NCBI GenBank assembly: GCA_032055545.1
Contig: DAMBQR010000004.1
Location: 1-64,000, forward strand
From: Pseudescherichia sp032055545
GTDB lineage: Bacteria > Pseudomonadota > Gammaproteobacteria > Enterobacterales > Enterobacteriaceae
Reading direction: 5' to 3'
Length of the DNA stretch: 64,000 nt
The stretch's first letter is position 1; the number at the start of each line of letters is the position of its first letter. The notes below the pieces were generated by a model. The model searched no databases. It was not told the origin of the DNA and saw only the letters and a list, made by a program, of their open reading frames with translations. Shown here piece by piece: positions 1-7,530 of the stretch. A program made the position numbers and the translations under genes.

Positions 1-1915
1 TTATTCCTCCAGTTGTTGAAGACTGCGGCTGCGAATCTCTTGTTGCAGCTTCTCGATAACATCATTTACGTCCAGGCTACCCAGGTCTTTACCGCGACGG
101 GTACGCACGGCAACTTTGCCGGCCTCAACCTCTTTGTCACCGCAAACCAGCATATAAGGGACACGACGTAAAGTGTGCTCGCGGATTTTAAAGCCAATCT
201 TCTCGTTTCTCAAGTCCGCTTTTACACGAATGCCCGCATTTTGTAGTTTACGCGTCAATTCGTTAACGTAATCGGCCTGAGAATCGGTAATGTTCATGAC
301 TACAACCTGCACTGGCGCAAGCCAGGTCGGGAAGAAGCCCGCAAACTCTTCGGTCAGGATGCCGATAAAGCGCTCCAGTGACCCAAGAATGGCGCGGTGG
401 ATCATTACTGGCACCTGGCGCTCGTTGTTTTCGCCCACGTAGGAGGCGCTCAAACGAGACGGCAGAGAGAAGTCCAGCTGTACCGTACCGCACTGCCATG
501 CACGATCGAGGCAGTCATACAGGGTAAATTCAATTTTCGGACCGTAGAACGCGCCTTCACCCACCTGATACTCAAACGGGATGTTGTTCTCTTCCAGCGC
601 GACTGCTAGATCCGCCTCAGCACGATCCCATGTCTCGTCGCTGCCGATACGCTTTTCCGGACGAGTAGAGAGTTTGACCACGATCTTCTCGAAGCCAAAG
701 GTGCTGTACATATCGTAGACCNNNNNNNNNNNNNNNNNNNNNNNNNNNNNNNNNNNNNNNNNNNNNNNNNNNNNNNNNNNNNNNNNNNNNNNNNNNNNNN
801 NNNNNNNNNNNNNNNNNNNNNNNNNNNNNNNNNNNNNNNNNNNNNNNNNNNNNNNNNNNNNNNNNNNNNNNNNNNNNNNNNNNNNNNNNNNNNNNNNNNN
901 NNNNNNNNNNNNNNNNNNNNNNNNNNNNNNNNNNNNNNNNNNNNNNNNNNNNNNNNNNNNNNNNNNNNNNNNNNNNNNNGTTGTCCCAGTGGCCGGTTTT
1001 TTCCCACAGCACACGGTCCATCATGAACGGGCCTTTCACTTCCTGATACTGGTACGCTTTCAGCTTGGAGCGCACAAAGGTTTCCAGCTCACGGAAGATA
1101 GTCCAGCCGTCATTATGCCAGAAAACCATGCCCGGCGCCTCTTCCTGCATGTGATACAGGTCGAGCTGCTTACCAATTTTACGGTGGTCGCGTTTCGCGG
1201 CCTCTTCCAGACGCTGCAGATAGGCGTTTAATGCTTTCTTATCTGCCCACGCGGTACCGTAGATACGCTGCAGCATTTTATTGTTGCTGTCACCGCGCCA
1301 GTAAGCACCGGCAATTTTCATCAGCTTAAAGTGATGGCAGAAGCGCATATTTGGCACGTGCGGACCGCGGCACATGTCGATGTACTCTTCATGATGATAC
1401 AGGCCTGGCCTGTCGTCATGCGCGATGTTCTCATCAAGAATAGTAACTTTATAGCTTTCGCCGCGCGCAACAAAGGTTTCACGCGCTTCGTGCCAGCTGA
1501 CTCTCTTCTTGATGACGTTATAGTTCGTTTCGGCGAGCTCGTGCATACGCTTTTCGAGCGCGTCAATATCTTCCTGAGTCAGCGTATGGTCAAGATCGAT
1601 ATCGTAATAGAAGCCGTTATCCACAACCGGACCAATAGCCATTTTGGCGTTGGGCCACAGCTGTTTGATAGCATGACCTAACAGGTGCGCACAGGAGTGG
1701 CGGATAATTTCCAGGCCATCTTCATCTTTGGCGGTGATAATCGCCAGCTGCGCATCGTTTTCGATAAGATCGCTGGCATCAACCAGCTCGCCATCAACGC
1801 GACCGGCAATACAGGCTTTCGCCAGGCCAGGGCCGATATCAAGGGCAACATCCATGGGGCTAACAGGGCGATCGAACTGGCGTTGGCTGCCGTCAGGAAG
1901 GGTAATTACAGGCAT
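1..1915 (-). CDS. thrS: threonyl-tRNA synthetase (interrupted by assembly gap)
   Basis: Charges tRNA-Thr with threonine in the cytoplasm. The N-terminal half shows the TGS domain (residues 1-60), the editing-domain HSCAH motif (H73/H77, as in E. coli ThrRS) and the DMCRGPH zinc-editing motif. The C-terminal part carries the class II catalytic end and anticodon-binding domain, ending at the TAA at bases 1-3. The start is the ATG at 1915, behind a GAGG Shine-Dalgarno; the upstream in-frame extension lies inside the regulatory leader. Bases 722-979 are N, and the reading frames on the two sides do not match across 258 bases. If the protein is the usual 642 residues the true gap would be about 272 bases, so this is a gap-size artefact rather than a frameshift. 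The downstream partner infC would lie just outside the window. Confidence 0.97.
722..979. other. assembly gap (258 N) inside thrS
   Basis: A run of unknown bases. The thrS frame upstream and downstream differs by one phase, so the run length is an estimate and not the true distance. Confidence 0.99.
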
Positions 1916-1937
1916 GTGAGATCCTCTATTTGCAGTG

Positions 1938-1958
1938 GTGACCCACACGAAAGGTCAC
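1938..1958 (-). promoter_or_regulatory. thrS translational operator hairpin (tRNA-Thr mimic)
   Basis: Just upstream of the thrS ribosome-binding site the leader folds as GTGACC / TTTCGTGTG / GGTCAC, a 6-bp stem whose loop presents CGT. In E. coli ThrRS represses its own translation by binding a leader stem-loop that imitates the tRNA-Thr anticodon arm, with CGU in the loop. The stem, loop triplet and position all match. Autoregulation here is inferred from that conservation. Confidence 0.8.
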
Positions 1959-1960
1959 AT

Positions 1961-2361
1961 ACAAAACTATTTTTCAAATTATTATCAACAACTTAAAGCA
2001 GGCTTTCGTCTTCACTCTGACAAATTTGTACAGAAATCATGCTGTACCCTGCTCTGCTGTTGATAAGCTCACCCCTGATACTACACGTCTAATCAGTGAG
2101 TTAAAAGGCTAGCGTTGCATTCCACTACGATATTGAGTCAATCTTAATTATTTCAAGGAACGTCATCAGGCTAATTGTAATAAATGTGTAAAATTAAAAA
2201 ATGAAACGCCTTATCAATAAATGTAATAAAGCTTCATAAAAGCATTCATAAGAGCGAACTTCAAATCTTGACAAAAAAAGCGCTATTTACTTGACGATAT
2301 ATTCCTCAAAGGTAAATAGACGTGTTAGGGTAGTGTTTCCACTCAACGGACTGGAGGGGTT
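1961..2361. other. AT-rich intergenic region, thrS leader to zinc-ribbon gene
   Basis: About 400 bases without an ordinary gene. It holds the upstream part of the thrS leader and promoter region (read on the minus strand) and, at its right end, a promoter-like TTGACG / 16 bp / TAAATA pair (2291-2318) reading toward the ATT-start gene. Nothing else is recognised. Confidence 0.6.
2291..2318 (+). promoter_or_regulatory. candidate sigma-70 promoter of the ATT-start zinc-ribbon gene
   Basis: TTGACG (2291-2296) and TAAATA (2313-2318) are separated by 16 bp, about 45 bases upstream of the start codon. Matched by eye to the consensus only. No clear cspA-type cold box was found downstream. Confidence 0.45.
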
Positions 2362-2535
2362 ATTATTAACCTCAAATTTCAGTGCCCCGTCTGCAATGGC
2401 TTTAGGTTTCAGTTTTCAACGTATCACGCCGAGAAAAAGCTTCCACATGGTGCAGTATGCGCAACCTGTGGGGAACGCCTTACCGCATCGATGTGCATTC
2501 CCATGACCAGACAGATTAATAAAGTGACAAATTAA
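2362..2535 (+). CDS. small zinc-ribbon protein, YmcF/YnfQ cold-shock type, ATT start
   Basis: A 57-residue reading frame with two CxxC knuckles (CPVC at residues 8-11, CATC at 33-36) that should bind one zinc. There is no ATG or GTG at the front. A strong GGAGGGG Shine-Dalgarno (2353-2359) is followed by two in-frame ATT codons (2362, 2365), so translation probably begins at ATT. The pattern LxFxCPxC, a GAxCxxC knuckle and a trailing QI resembles, from memory, the E. coli cold-shock proteins YmcF and YnfQ, whose use of ATT as a start has been reported. Aligning to those proteins favours the ATT at 2362; Shine-Dalgarno spacing slightly favours 2365. A hairpin with a T-run follows the stop. The function of the family is unknown; nucleic-acid binding is a guess. 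Confidence 0.7.
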   Translation: MINLKFQCPVCNGFRFQFSTYHAEKKLPHGAVCATCGERLTASMCIPMTRQINKVTN

Positions 2536-2537
2536 AT

Positions 2538-2561
2538 AAAGGCTTCGTAAGAGGCCTTTTT
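2538..2561 (+). terminator. intrinsic terminator after the zinc-ribbon gene
   Basis: AAAGGC and GCCTTT pair around a 10-base loop, followed by T residues, directly downstream of the TAA at 2535 and facing the convergent fumD end. Confidence 0.7.
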
Positions 2562-2566
2562 GCTGT

Positions 2567-2788
2567 TCAGGCTTTGCCTTCAGGAACAAGGGCGTCAATG
2601 ACCGTTTCCATGGCTTGACGAGTGAGGTCAGAGCGTTTAACTCGCTGGTTAGCGAGCGACGTACGCAGTACCCCGGCAATCACGATATGCTTCGGCTCCT
2701 GGCCTAAATCACGCATCTCCAGCACCACCTTACCGACAACGCGGCACATCTCATCATATAGCTCGCTCTCTTTTGCCTGGTTACCCAT
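2567..2788 (-). CDS. fumD: FumD (YdhZ) family protein
   Basis: A 73-residue cytoplasmic protein nearly identical in its core (MCRVVGKVVLEMRDLGQEP, then HIVIAGVLRT) to E. coli FumD, for which weak fumarase activity has been reported. It starts at the ATG at 2788 behind an AAAGAGGG Shine-Dalgarno; an in-frame extension to 2848 lacks a good ribosome site. In E. coli fumD lies beside pykF, not thrS, so this is a different genomic position. Identity is clear; the enzymatic role is weakly established even in E. coli. Confidence 0.85.
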   Translation of the reverse strand: MGNQAKESELYDEMCRVVGKVVLEMRDLGQEPKHIVIAGVLRTSLANQRVKRSDLTRQAMETVIDALVPEGKA

Positions 2789-2929
2789 AATGCCCTCTTT
2801 CCGTTTGTCTCTGAATTTAAAGGCATAGCACACAGAAAAACCCTGCAAACGTCAAGCGATCCGGCGCACTCTATCGATAATTAGGCGCTTGAGCGCCCCG
2901 GCGTAACCGTTTTTTATTGGCGGCATGTT

Positions 2930-2956
2930 TAAAGTTAAGCCAAATTTTGCCGATGA
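2930..2956 (+). promoter_or_regulatory. sigma-28 (FliA) promoter of the orphan flagellin gene
   Basis: TAAAGTTA (2930-2937), an 11-base spacer and GCCGATGA (2949-2956) match the FliA consensus TAAAGTTT-N11-GCCGATAA at 14 of 16 positions with exact spacing. The expected start of transcription is about 2962, giving a leader of about 34 bases before the flagellin ATG. Confidence 0.88.
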
Positions 2957-2995
2957 TATAGCCTACATTGGGCAAACAGCATCGCGACACAACAT

Positions 2996-4447
2996 ATGCA
3001 ATCGATAAATCATAATGGTATTGCAGGCCTCAGTCTCAAAGCCCGGCCGGGAACCTCATCGATCCTTCAGCAATCGATCGAAAGGCTCGCGTCCGGACTG
3101 CGGATTAATGGTGCCAGGGATGATGCCGCAGGTCTCGCTATTGCCAATCGGATGGGCGCAAATAGTAACGCTGACTCCGTGATCTCCCGCGGGCTTGATG
3201 ATGCCATCAGCCTTGCGCAAACCGCAGAGAGCAGCCTCGGTTCAATTAGCTCGATGCTTATCCGGGCTAAGGGTCTCGCTATCCAGTCGGTGAACGACTC
3301 GCTCTCGGAGAGCGATCGCGCCAGTATTCAAAACGAATTCGCCAGTATTCTCGCCGGGATCAACAGTATCTCAGAGGGAACCGAAATCTTTGGCCTTTAC
3401 CCACTGGCTACCGACAGTCCCGAGTTGCAGCCTGCTCTGCTCGGCAACGTCGCTCCGGTAAGTACCAAATTCCCGGTGGCCAGCAAGGACTACTCTTTCA
3501 GTTCAGGCATCGTTCCGCTGGCCTATATTCCGGCCGGTTCGACCAATATCGCCATCACCATCAACTCCCTTGGGGCGGATGATGATATTCAGCTCTTTAC
3601 CCGCGACGGCAAACATCTGGCGGGCACCCCCATTAACGGCAGCGATCCGGATTTCACATGGGTCAGTAAAGGGATTACCGACTCCGCTAGCGCCGACACA
3701 AATATTCTCACCGAAGCTAATGGTTTCAAGAGCGATGCCGCTTATGATGATTCCATGCTTATTTCGGGCGGTGCAGCCTGGGATATCAACGGCAGTGAAG
3801 CTGTGAGCTACAAAGGTATGAACATTGCCTATAGTGGAGACGGTGATCGCTATGAGGACAGCACCAACGGCGGGTTTAACGACGGCAGTAATGGCTCAAA
3901 TCTACTGGAACGGGTAACGATTGATAACGTTAAGGAGGATCTGCTCGTCGTTGTAGTCGGCAATGGTGCATTTACTGCCAACATGACCTGGGGACATCTG
4001 GAGACGCCGACCGAGCAGCCTGCCGCGCCGCCAAAGAAGAGTACCCCCTATCAGGTGGTCACCAGCGCTAACTTTGGCGATCAAATCGAAACCACCACGT
4101 TGGATACCACCCCTGCGGATACTAAAACGCTGGGCATCAATGAGGCACGGCTGGATACCGTTCAGTCGGCTCGCTCAGCAATGGGTGCGCTGGATAGTGC
4201 GCTGGCAAAGGTCGATGGATACCGCTCACAGTATGGCGCGGCTATTAACCGCTTCGAGTCCAGTAAGTCGGTACTGGCGCAGCAGAAGATCGCGACGCAG
4301 TCCGCACAGAGCCGGATCCAGGACGCTGATTATGCTCTGGAAACCAGCAAAATGCTCAAAGCACAAATTTTGCAGGAGAGTCAAAACGCAGTGCTGAAAA
4401 TAGCCAATCAGGCGCCACAGAATCTGCTCGAATTATTACGCGGGTAG
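2996..4447 (+). CDS. orphan flagellin with a large non-standard central domain
   Basis: A 483-residue flagellin outside any flagellar cluster. The N-terminal D0/D1 segment (residues 1-150; SIERLASGLRIN, DDAAGLAIANRM) and the C-terminal D1/D0 segment (375-483; SAMGALDSAL, NQAPQNLLELLRG) are typical of polymerising filament subunits. Residues about 155-345 form a beta-rich, Asp/Gly/Ser-rich insert with a DADLY-like strand (DDDIQLF, 196-201) reminiscent of PPC-type domains; no HExxH protease motif is present. The start matches the flagellin N terminus, but the upstream bases have no clear Shine-Dalgarno. A FliA promoter lies directly upstream, so the gene should be expressed with late flagellar genes. 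The product is probably exported by the flagellar apparatus as a minor or alternative filament subunit. The assignment to flagellin is firm; its role is inferred. Confidence 0.9.
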   Translation: MQSINHNGIAGLSLKARPGTSSILQQSIERLASGLRINGARDDAAGLAIANRMGANSNADSVISRGLDDAISLAQTAESSLGSISSMLIRAKGLAIQSVNDSLSESDRASIQNEFASILAGINSISEGTEIFGLYPLATDSPELQPALLGNVAPVSTKFPVASKDYSFSSGIVPLAYIPAGSTNIAITINSLGADDDIQLFTRDGKHLAGTPINGSDPDFTWVSKGITDSASADTNILTEANGFKSDAAYDDSMLISGGAAWDINGSEAVSYKGMNIAYSGDGDRYEDSTNGGFNDGSNGSNLLERVTIDNVKEDLLVVVVGNGAFTANMTWGHLETPTEQPAAPPKKSTPYQVVTSANFGDQIETTTLDTTPADTKTLGINEARLDTVQSARSAMGALDSALAKVDGYRSQYGAAINRFESSKSVLAQQKIATQSAQSRIQDADYALETSKMLKAQILQESQNAVLKIANQAPQNLLELLRG

Positions 4448-4522
4448 CGAGACTATTTTCAGAATCATCCGCAAAGGTGAGCGCGTTTTAATTAGAAAAC
4501 TTTACATAGAATGACAGACAAT

Positions 4523-4555
4523 AAAAAAACCGGGACAGCACTCTCCGGTTTTTTT
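4523..4555. terminator. terminator after the flagellin gene
   Basis: AAAAAAACCGG and CCGGTTTTTTT are paired across an 11-base loop. It is symmetrical, so it could serve both the flagellin gene and the convergent small exported-protein gene. Confidence 0.85.
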
Positions 4556-4611
4556 CTTACTCTGGCAGGATCAGGCATGGGAAATAACAGTATTTGTTGA
4601 ACATTAACAAA

Positions 4612-4845
4612 TTAATACCATTCACCGGCTACCAGGGTATGCACATCGAAAGCATCATCCGTAGAGCGCCCGGTATTCTGTGAGCCAGGCTGGATGTTCG
4701 AGCCGGCTTCAATATCCGCCGCGTTGAACGTAGCGCTTGGGTAGGTAGTTTGACTGGCAGTGTTATAGCTTGGCTGAGCCGCGAATACGCCAAATGAGAG
4801 TGCAGAAAGCACCGTGGCGGCGGCGAGTGTTTTGATTGTTTTCAT
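4612..4845 (-). CDS. small exported protein of unknown function
   Basis: 77 residues starting with a typical signal peptide (MKTIKTLAAATVLSALSFGVFAA, cleavage after about residue 23), which resembles the leaders of DUF1471 (BhsA/YdgH-type) proteins. The mature part of about 54 residues is rich in Ser, Thr, Asn and Gln and ends in LVAGEWY. It lacks the full DUF1471 fold, so membership of that family cannot be claimed. GAAG/AGAAGAAAC precedes the ATG as a ribosome site. A 25-bp palindrome lies 60-85 bases upstream. Periplasmic location is inferred from the leader. Confidence 0.75.
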   Translation of the reverse strand: MKTIKTLAAATVLSALSFGVFAAQPSYNTASQTTYPSATFNAADIEAGSNIQPGSQNTGRSTDDAFDVHTLVAGEWY

Positions 4846-4905
4846 AATGTTTCTTCTCTGTTTGAATTAGTACATTATTGCGGAGGCGTTTTTTTGCCTG
4901 TGGTT

Positions 4906-4930
4906 AAAGTGTAGATCCAGATCACACTTT
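4906..4930. promoter_or_regulatory. operator-like palindrome upstream of the small exported gene
   Basis: AAAGTGT and ACACTTT form a perfect 7-bp inverted repeat around an 11-base centre containing GATCCAGATC. The right half carries a CRP-like TCACA but the left half-site spacing is off, so the binding protein is not identified. Confidence 0.4.
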
Positions 4931-5106
4931 TGCCTAGTCAGTTTATTTATCAAAAAGTGTCAAATAAATTGAATGTGTTGCAGCAAATGAAATTAAGGAG
5001 AGAAAAAGGAGGAACCCTCTTCCTGGAGAAATAAAACATTGTTGCAGGCTTTAATAGCACGAAAAGACAATTTCGAAGCGGGCCGGAATAACCGGCCCAA
5101 AATCAA

Positions 5107-5865
5107 TTACATTTTATAGCCGAGCGAAATGACGGTACGACGATCGGTATGCTCCGGGGCCGATGCCGGCGGCTCGGAGTTCCACGTTACGTTATAAGCC
5201 AGTTTCAGACCAAAGTGTTCGTTGATTGCGACGTTCAGCGCGGTCTCAGAGTTGAGCGTAGTATCATCTGCGCCAAACACCGATACGCCCTGAGTAAACT
5301 TAGCGTTGTCGGTAAACTGCCAGCTATAGGCGCCTGAGGCATAGCCCAGCGGCTGGGTTTCGCTATCGCCGTCGGTGTACTCGTCATAACGGACACCCGG
5401 ACCAAATTCAAAACGCAGGCTGTGCACCGGACCATTCAGGAACTGGCGACCGTAACCGGCAGTCAGGATATCACGCTGACGGTAACCGTTATAGCGATCA
5501 GTCAGCCAGCTTGCCTGGCCAAACACGTAGTCAACGTCGGTCACGTTATAACGTGCACGGCCGCCCACTGCATACTTCTCTGAAGAGCGCTCATCGTTAG
5601 AAGAGGTATTGCTGGCGTTTCCCCAGAGCGACCATGCGGTAGTATTACCATACCAGGTCAGCGTTGAGTCAGCGGTCAGGGAGGTACTTTTCGTATTACC
5701 TGACTGGTTCAGGTAGCCTGCATTCACATTACCTTCGAAAGGTTTCTGTGCTGAGGAGGGATCGTCCATGACAGTAAAAACGGTATCATCTGCGGCAGCA
5801 TTCATCGACGCAAGCACGCCTCCCGCCAGGATAACAACAGCGGGTACTGTCTTCAAAAGCTTCAT
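5107..5865 (-). CDS. ydiY: YdiY, DUF481 outer-membrane beta-barrel protein
   Basis: 252 residues with a signal peptide (cleavage after about residue 25, NAAA/DD) followed by the DUF481 salt-induced outer-membrane protein domain: alternating aromatic/polar strands (for example NVNAGYLNQSGNTKSTSL, YVFGQASWLTDRYNGYRQRD) and a C-terminal strand ending ISLGYKM. It matches E. coli YdiY, reported as acid-inducible. The gene diverges from pfkB as in E. coli. A strong promoter (5959-5987) is followed by a terminator-like hairpin in the leader, about 20 bases before the ATG, suggesting control after initiation. The substrate or pore function is unknown. Confidence 0.92.
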   Translation of the reverse strand: MKLLKTVPAVVILAGGVLASMNAAADDTVFTVMDDPSSAQKPFEGNVNAGYLNQSGNTKSTSLTADSTLTWYGNTTAWSLWGNASNTSSNDERSSEKYAVGGRARYNVTDVDYVFGQASWLTDRYNGYRQRDILTAGYGRQFLNGPVHSLRFEFGPGVRYDEYTDGDSETQPLGYASGAYSWQFTDNAKFTQGVSVFGADDTTLNSETALNVAINEHFGLKLAYNVTWNSEPPASAPEHTDRRTVISLGYKM

Positions 5866-5884
5866 TTATAAAGAGTCCGTACAG

Positions 5885-5911
5885 CAAAAAAAAGAGGACC
5901 TACGGTCCTGG
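5885..5911 (-). terminator. terminator-like hairpin inside the ydiY leader
   Basis: On the minus strand AGGACC-GTA-GGTCCT is followed by a run of eight T. It lies between the predicted ydiY promoter and the ydiY ATG, so it is either an attenuator or the end of a short RNA of about 65 bases. An upstream CTTCAG / CTGAAG pair could form a second hairpin. Confidence 0.65.
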
Positions 5912-5958
5912 AAACTCCCTTCAGGATCAATGTTTAGCAATCTGAAGAAAGGTAACAA

Positions 5959-5987
5959 ATTATAAAAAGGCTCAAATAACATAGCAA
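5959..5987 (-). promoter_or_regulatory. sigma-70 promoter of the ydiY leader
   Basis: A perfect -10 TATAAT (5964-5959 on the minus strand) and -35 TTGCTA (5987-5982) have a 17-bp spacer. The transcript should start near 5952, leaving a leader of about 87 bases. Confidence 0.65.
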
Positions 5988-6156
5988 TGTATTCTTCTTT
6001 CGTTTTTTGAATAAGAGCGCTCTCAAACCCTCAACAAATGTATAATGCCCTCCCCTGACGTTTATCGTTATTTATTTGAAAAATCATGCTGTTATTTACT
6101 TTCCCTTCTGCTCATTAAGTGCCAGGCTTAGGACAACCAAGCGAAAGGAGATGAAA

Positions 6157-7089
6157 ATGACAGCAGTCTACACTCTGACCCTGGCCCCGTCGCTGGACAA
6201 CGCGACGCTGACTCCGCAGATCTATCCCGAAGGTAAGCTACGTTGCACCGCGCCGGTGTTTGAACCCGGCGGCGGCGGGATTAACGTCGCCCGCGCTATC
6301 GTACACCTGGGCGGACGCGCCACGGCGATCTTCCCTGCGGGCGGGGCGACGGGAGAACATTTAGCCGCCCTGCTGGCGGACGAAAAGGTCACGACAATTC
6401 AGGTGGCTACCCATGACTGGACCCGACAGAACCTGCATGTTCACGTTGAGGGCAGCGGCGAACAGTATCGCTTTGTGATGCCTGGCGCAGCGCTGAGCGA
6501 TGACGAATTTCGTCAGCTTGAGGAGAAGGTGCTCAATATTGAAGAGGGGTCACTGCTGGTGATCAGCGGCAGCCTGCCGCCGGGCGTCAGGGTAGAAAAG
6601 ATGGGCCAGCTTATTACAGCCGCGCAAAAAAATGGCTTACGCTGCATTATTGACAGCTCTGGCGAGGCCCTGGCTGCTGCCCTGGAAATTGGCGGTATTG
6701 AGCTAGTGAAGCCTAATCAGAAAGAGCTGGCCGCGCTGGTTGACCGGGATCTGACCCAGCCGGATGATGTTCGTCGCGCTGCCCAGGAGCTAGTTAACAG
6801 CGGCAAGGCTAAGCGTGTTGTCGTCTCCCTCGGGCCACAGGGGGCGCTGGCGGTAGATGCGCAGCGATGCGTCCAGATCGTCCCGCCACCGGTTAAAAGC
6901 CAAAGCACGGTAGGCGCGGGCGACAGCATGGTAGGCGCAATGACCCTGAAGCTGGCAGAAAACGCCTCGCTGGAGGATATGGTGCGCTTTGGTGTCGCCG
7001 CCGGTAGCGCCGCGACGATCAACCAGGGTACGCGTCTCTGCGGTCAGGAAGACACGCAAAAGATATACGATTATCTGTGTCAGCATTGA
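6157..7089 (+). CDS. pfkB: 6-phosphofructokinase II (PfkB/ribokinase family)
   Basis: Phosphorylates fructose 6-phosphate to fructose 1,6-bisphosphate in glycolysis; the minor isozyme in enterics. It has 310 residues against 309 in E. coli. The sugar-binding glycine run (EPGGGGINVARA, residues 36-47) and the C-terminal PfkB signature (VGAGDSMVGA, catalytic Asp256) are intact. Two ATGs compete: 6151 abuts the AAGGAG ribosome site, while 6157 is six bases beyond it and gives the E. coli-like N terminus, so 6157 is chosen. ydiZ follows 44 bases later in the same direction. Confidence 0.97.
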   Translation: MTAVYTLTLAPSLDNATLTPQIYPEGKLRCTAPVFEPGGGGINVARAIVHLGGRATAIFPAGGATGEHLAALLADEKVTTIQVATHDWTRQNLHVHVEGSGEQYRFVMPGAALSDDEFRQLEEKVLNIEEGSLLVISGSLPPGVRVEKMGQLITAAQKNGLRCIIDSSGEALAAALEIGGIELVKPNQKELAALVDRDLTQPDDVRRAAQELVNSGKAKRVVVSLGPQGALAVDAQRCVQIVPPPVKSQSTVGAGDSMVGAMTLKLAENASLEDMVRFGVAAGSAATINQGTRLCGQEDTQKIYDYLCQH

Positions 7090-7133
7090 TCGTCGTCTAA
7101 GCTAAAAATGTTGTGATAACAATGAGGTGAACT

Positions 7134-7427
7134 ATGGCCAGTGGGGATATCACTCGCTACGTAATAACGGTAAAGTTTCACGAGCATAGTTTGACTGAAA
7201 TTAACGAGCTTAATAACACCTTCACCCTTGCCGGTTATCTCCTCACTCTGAGCGATGATGACGGCAAGGTCCATGAGCTGGGAACCAATACGTTTGGCCT
7301 GGTCAGTCCGCTGAGTGAAGATGATATTAAAGAGCAGGCGCGGGCGCTGGCTGAGAGCGCCCTCGACAGGCGGCCTGATATAGAGGTCACGACCTGGGAT
7401 AACTGGCTGAAGACGCAGCAGCAATAA
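7134..7427 (+). CDS. ydiZ: YdiZ, conserved small protein of unknown function
   Basis: 97 residues, soluble, acidic, matching E. coli YdiZ in length and in its place after pfkB. A GAGGTGA ribosome site precedes the ATG. No characterised domain or catalytic motif is visible; the close spacing suggests co-transcription with pfkB. Confidence 0.88.
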   Translation: MASGDITRYVITVKFHEHSLTEINELNNTFTLAGYLLTLSDDDGKVHELGTNTFGLVSPLSEDDIKEQARALAESALDRRPDIEVTTWDNWLKTQQQ

Positions 7428-7530
7428 GTGCCTTTGCGCCCATTCGTGGTACAGGGTGTGCGCAGAATCGTATTTTATGCTGCGTTAGCGCGCTAACCTT
7501 TAATCTGGCAGATTGCAGGGGAGAGAGAGC

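Noticed and set aside
617..1948. thrS as a frameshifted pseudogene
   Set aside because: The frame change falls inside the run of N, both halves are intact and the gene is essential; wrong gap length explains it.
2291..2506. 71-codon frame beginning at an ATG
   Set aside because: Overlaps the zinc-ribbon gene in another frame; lacks its ribosome site and CxxC pattern.
2996..4447. flagellinolysin (protease-bearing flagellin)
   Set aside because: The central insert has no HExxH motif.
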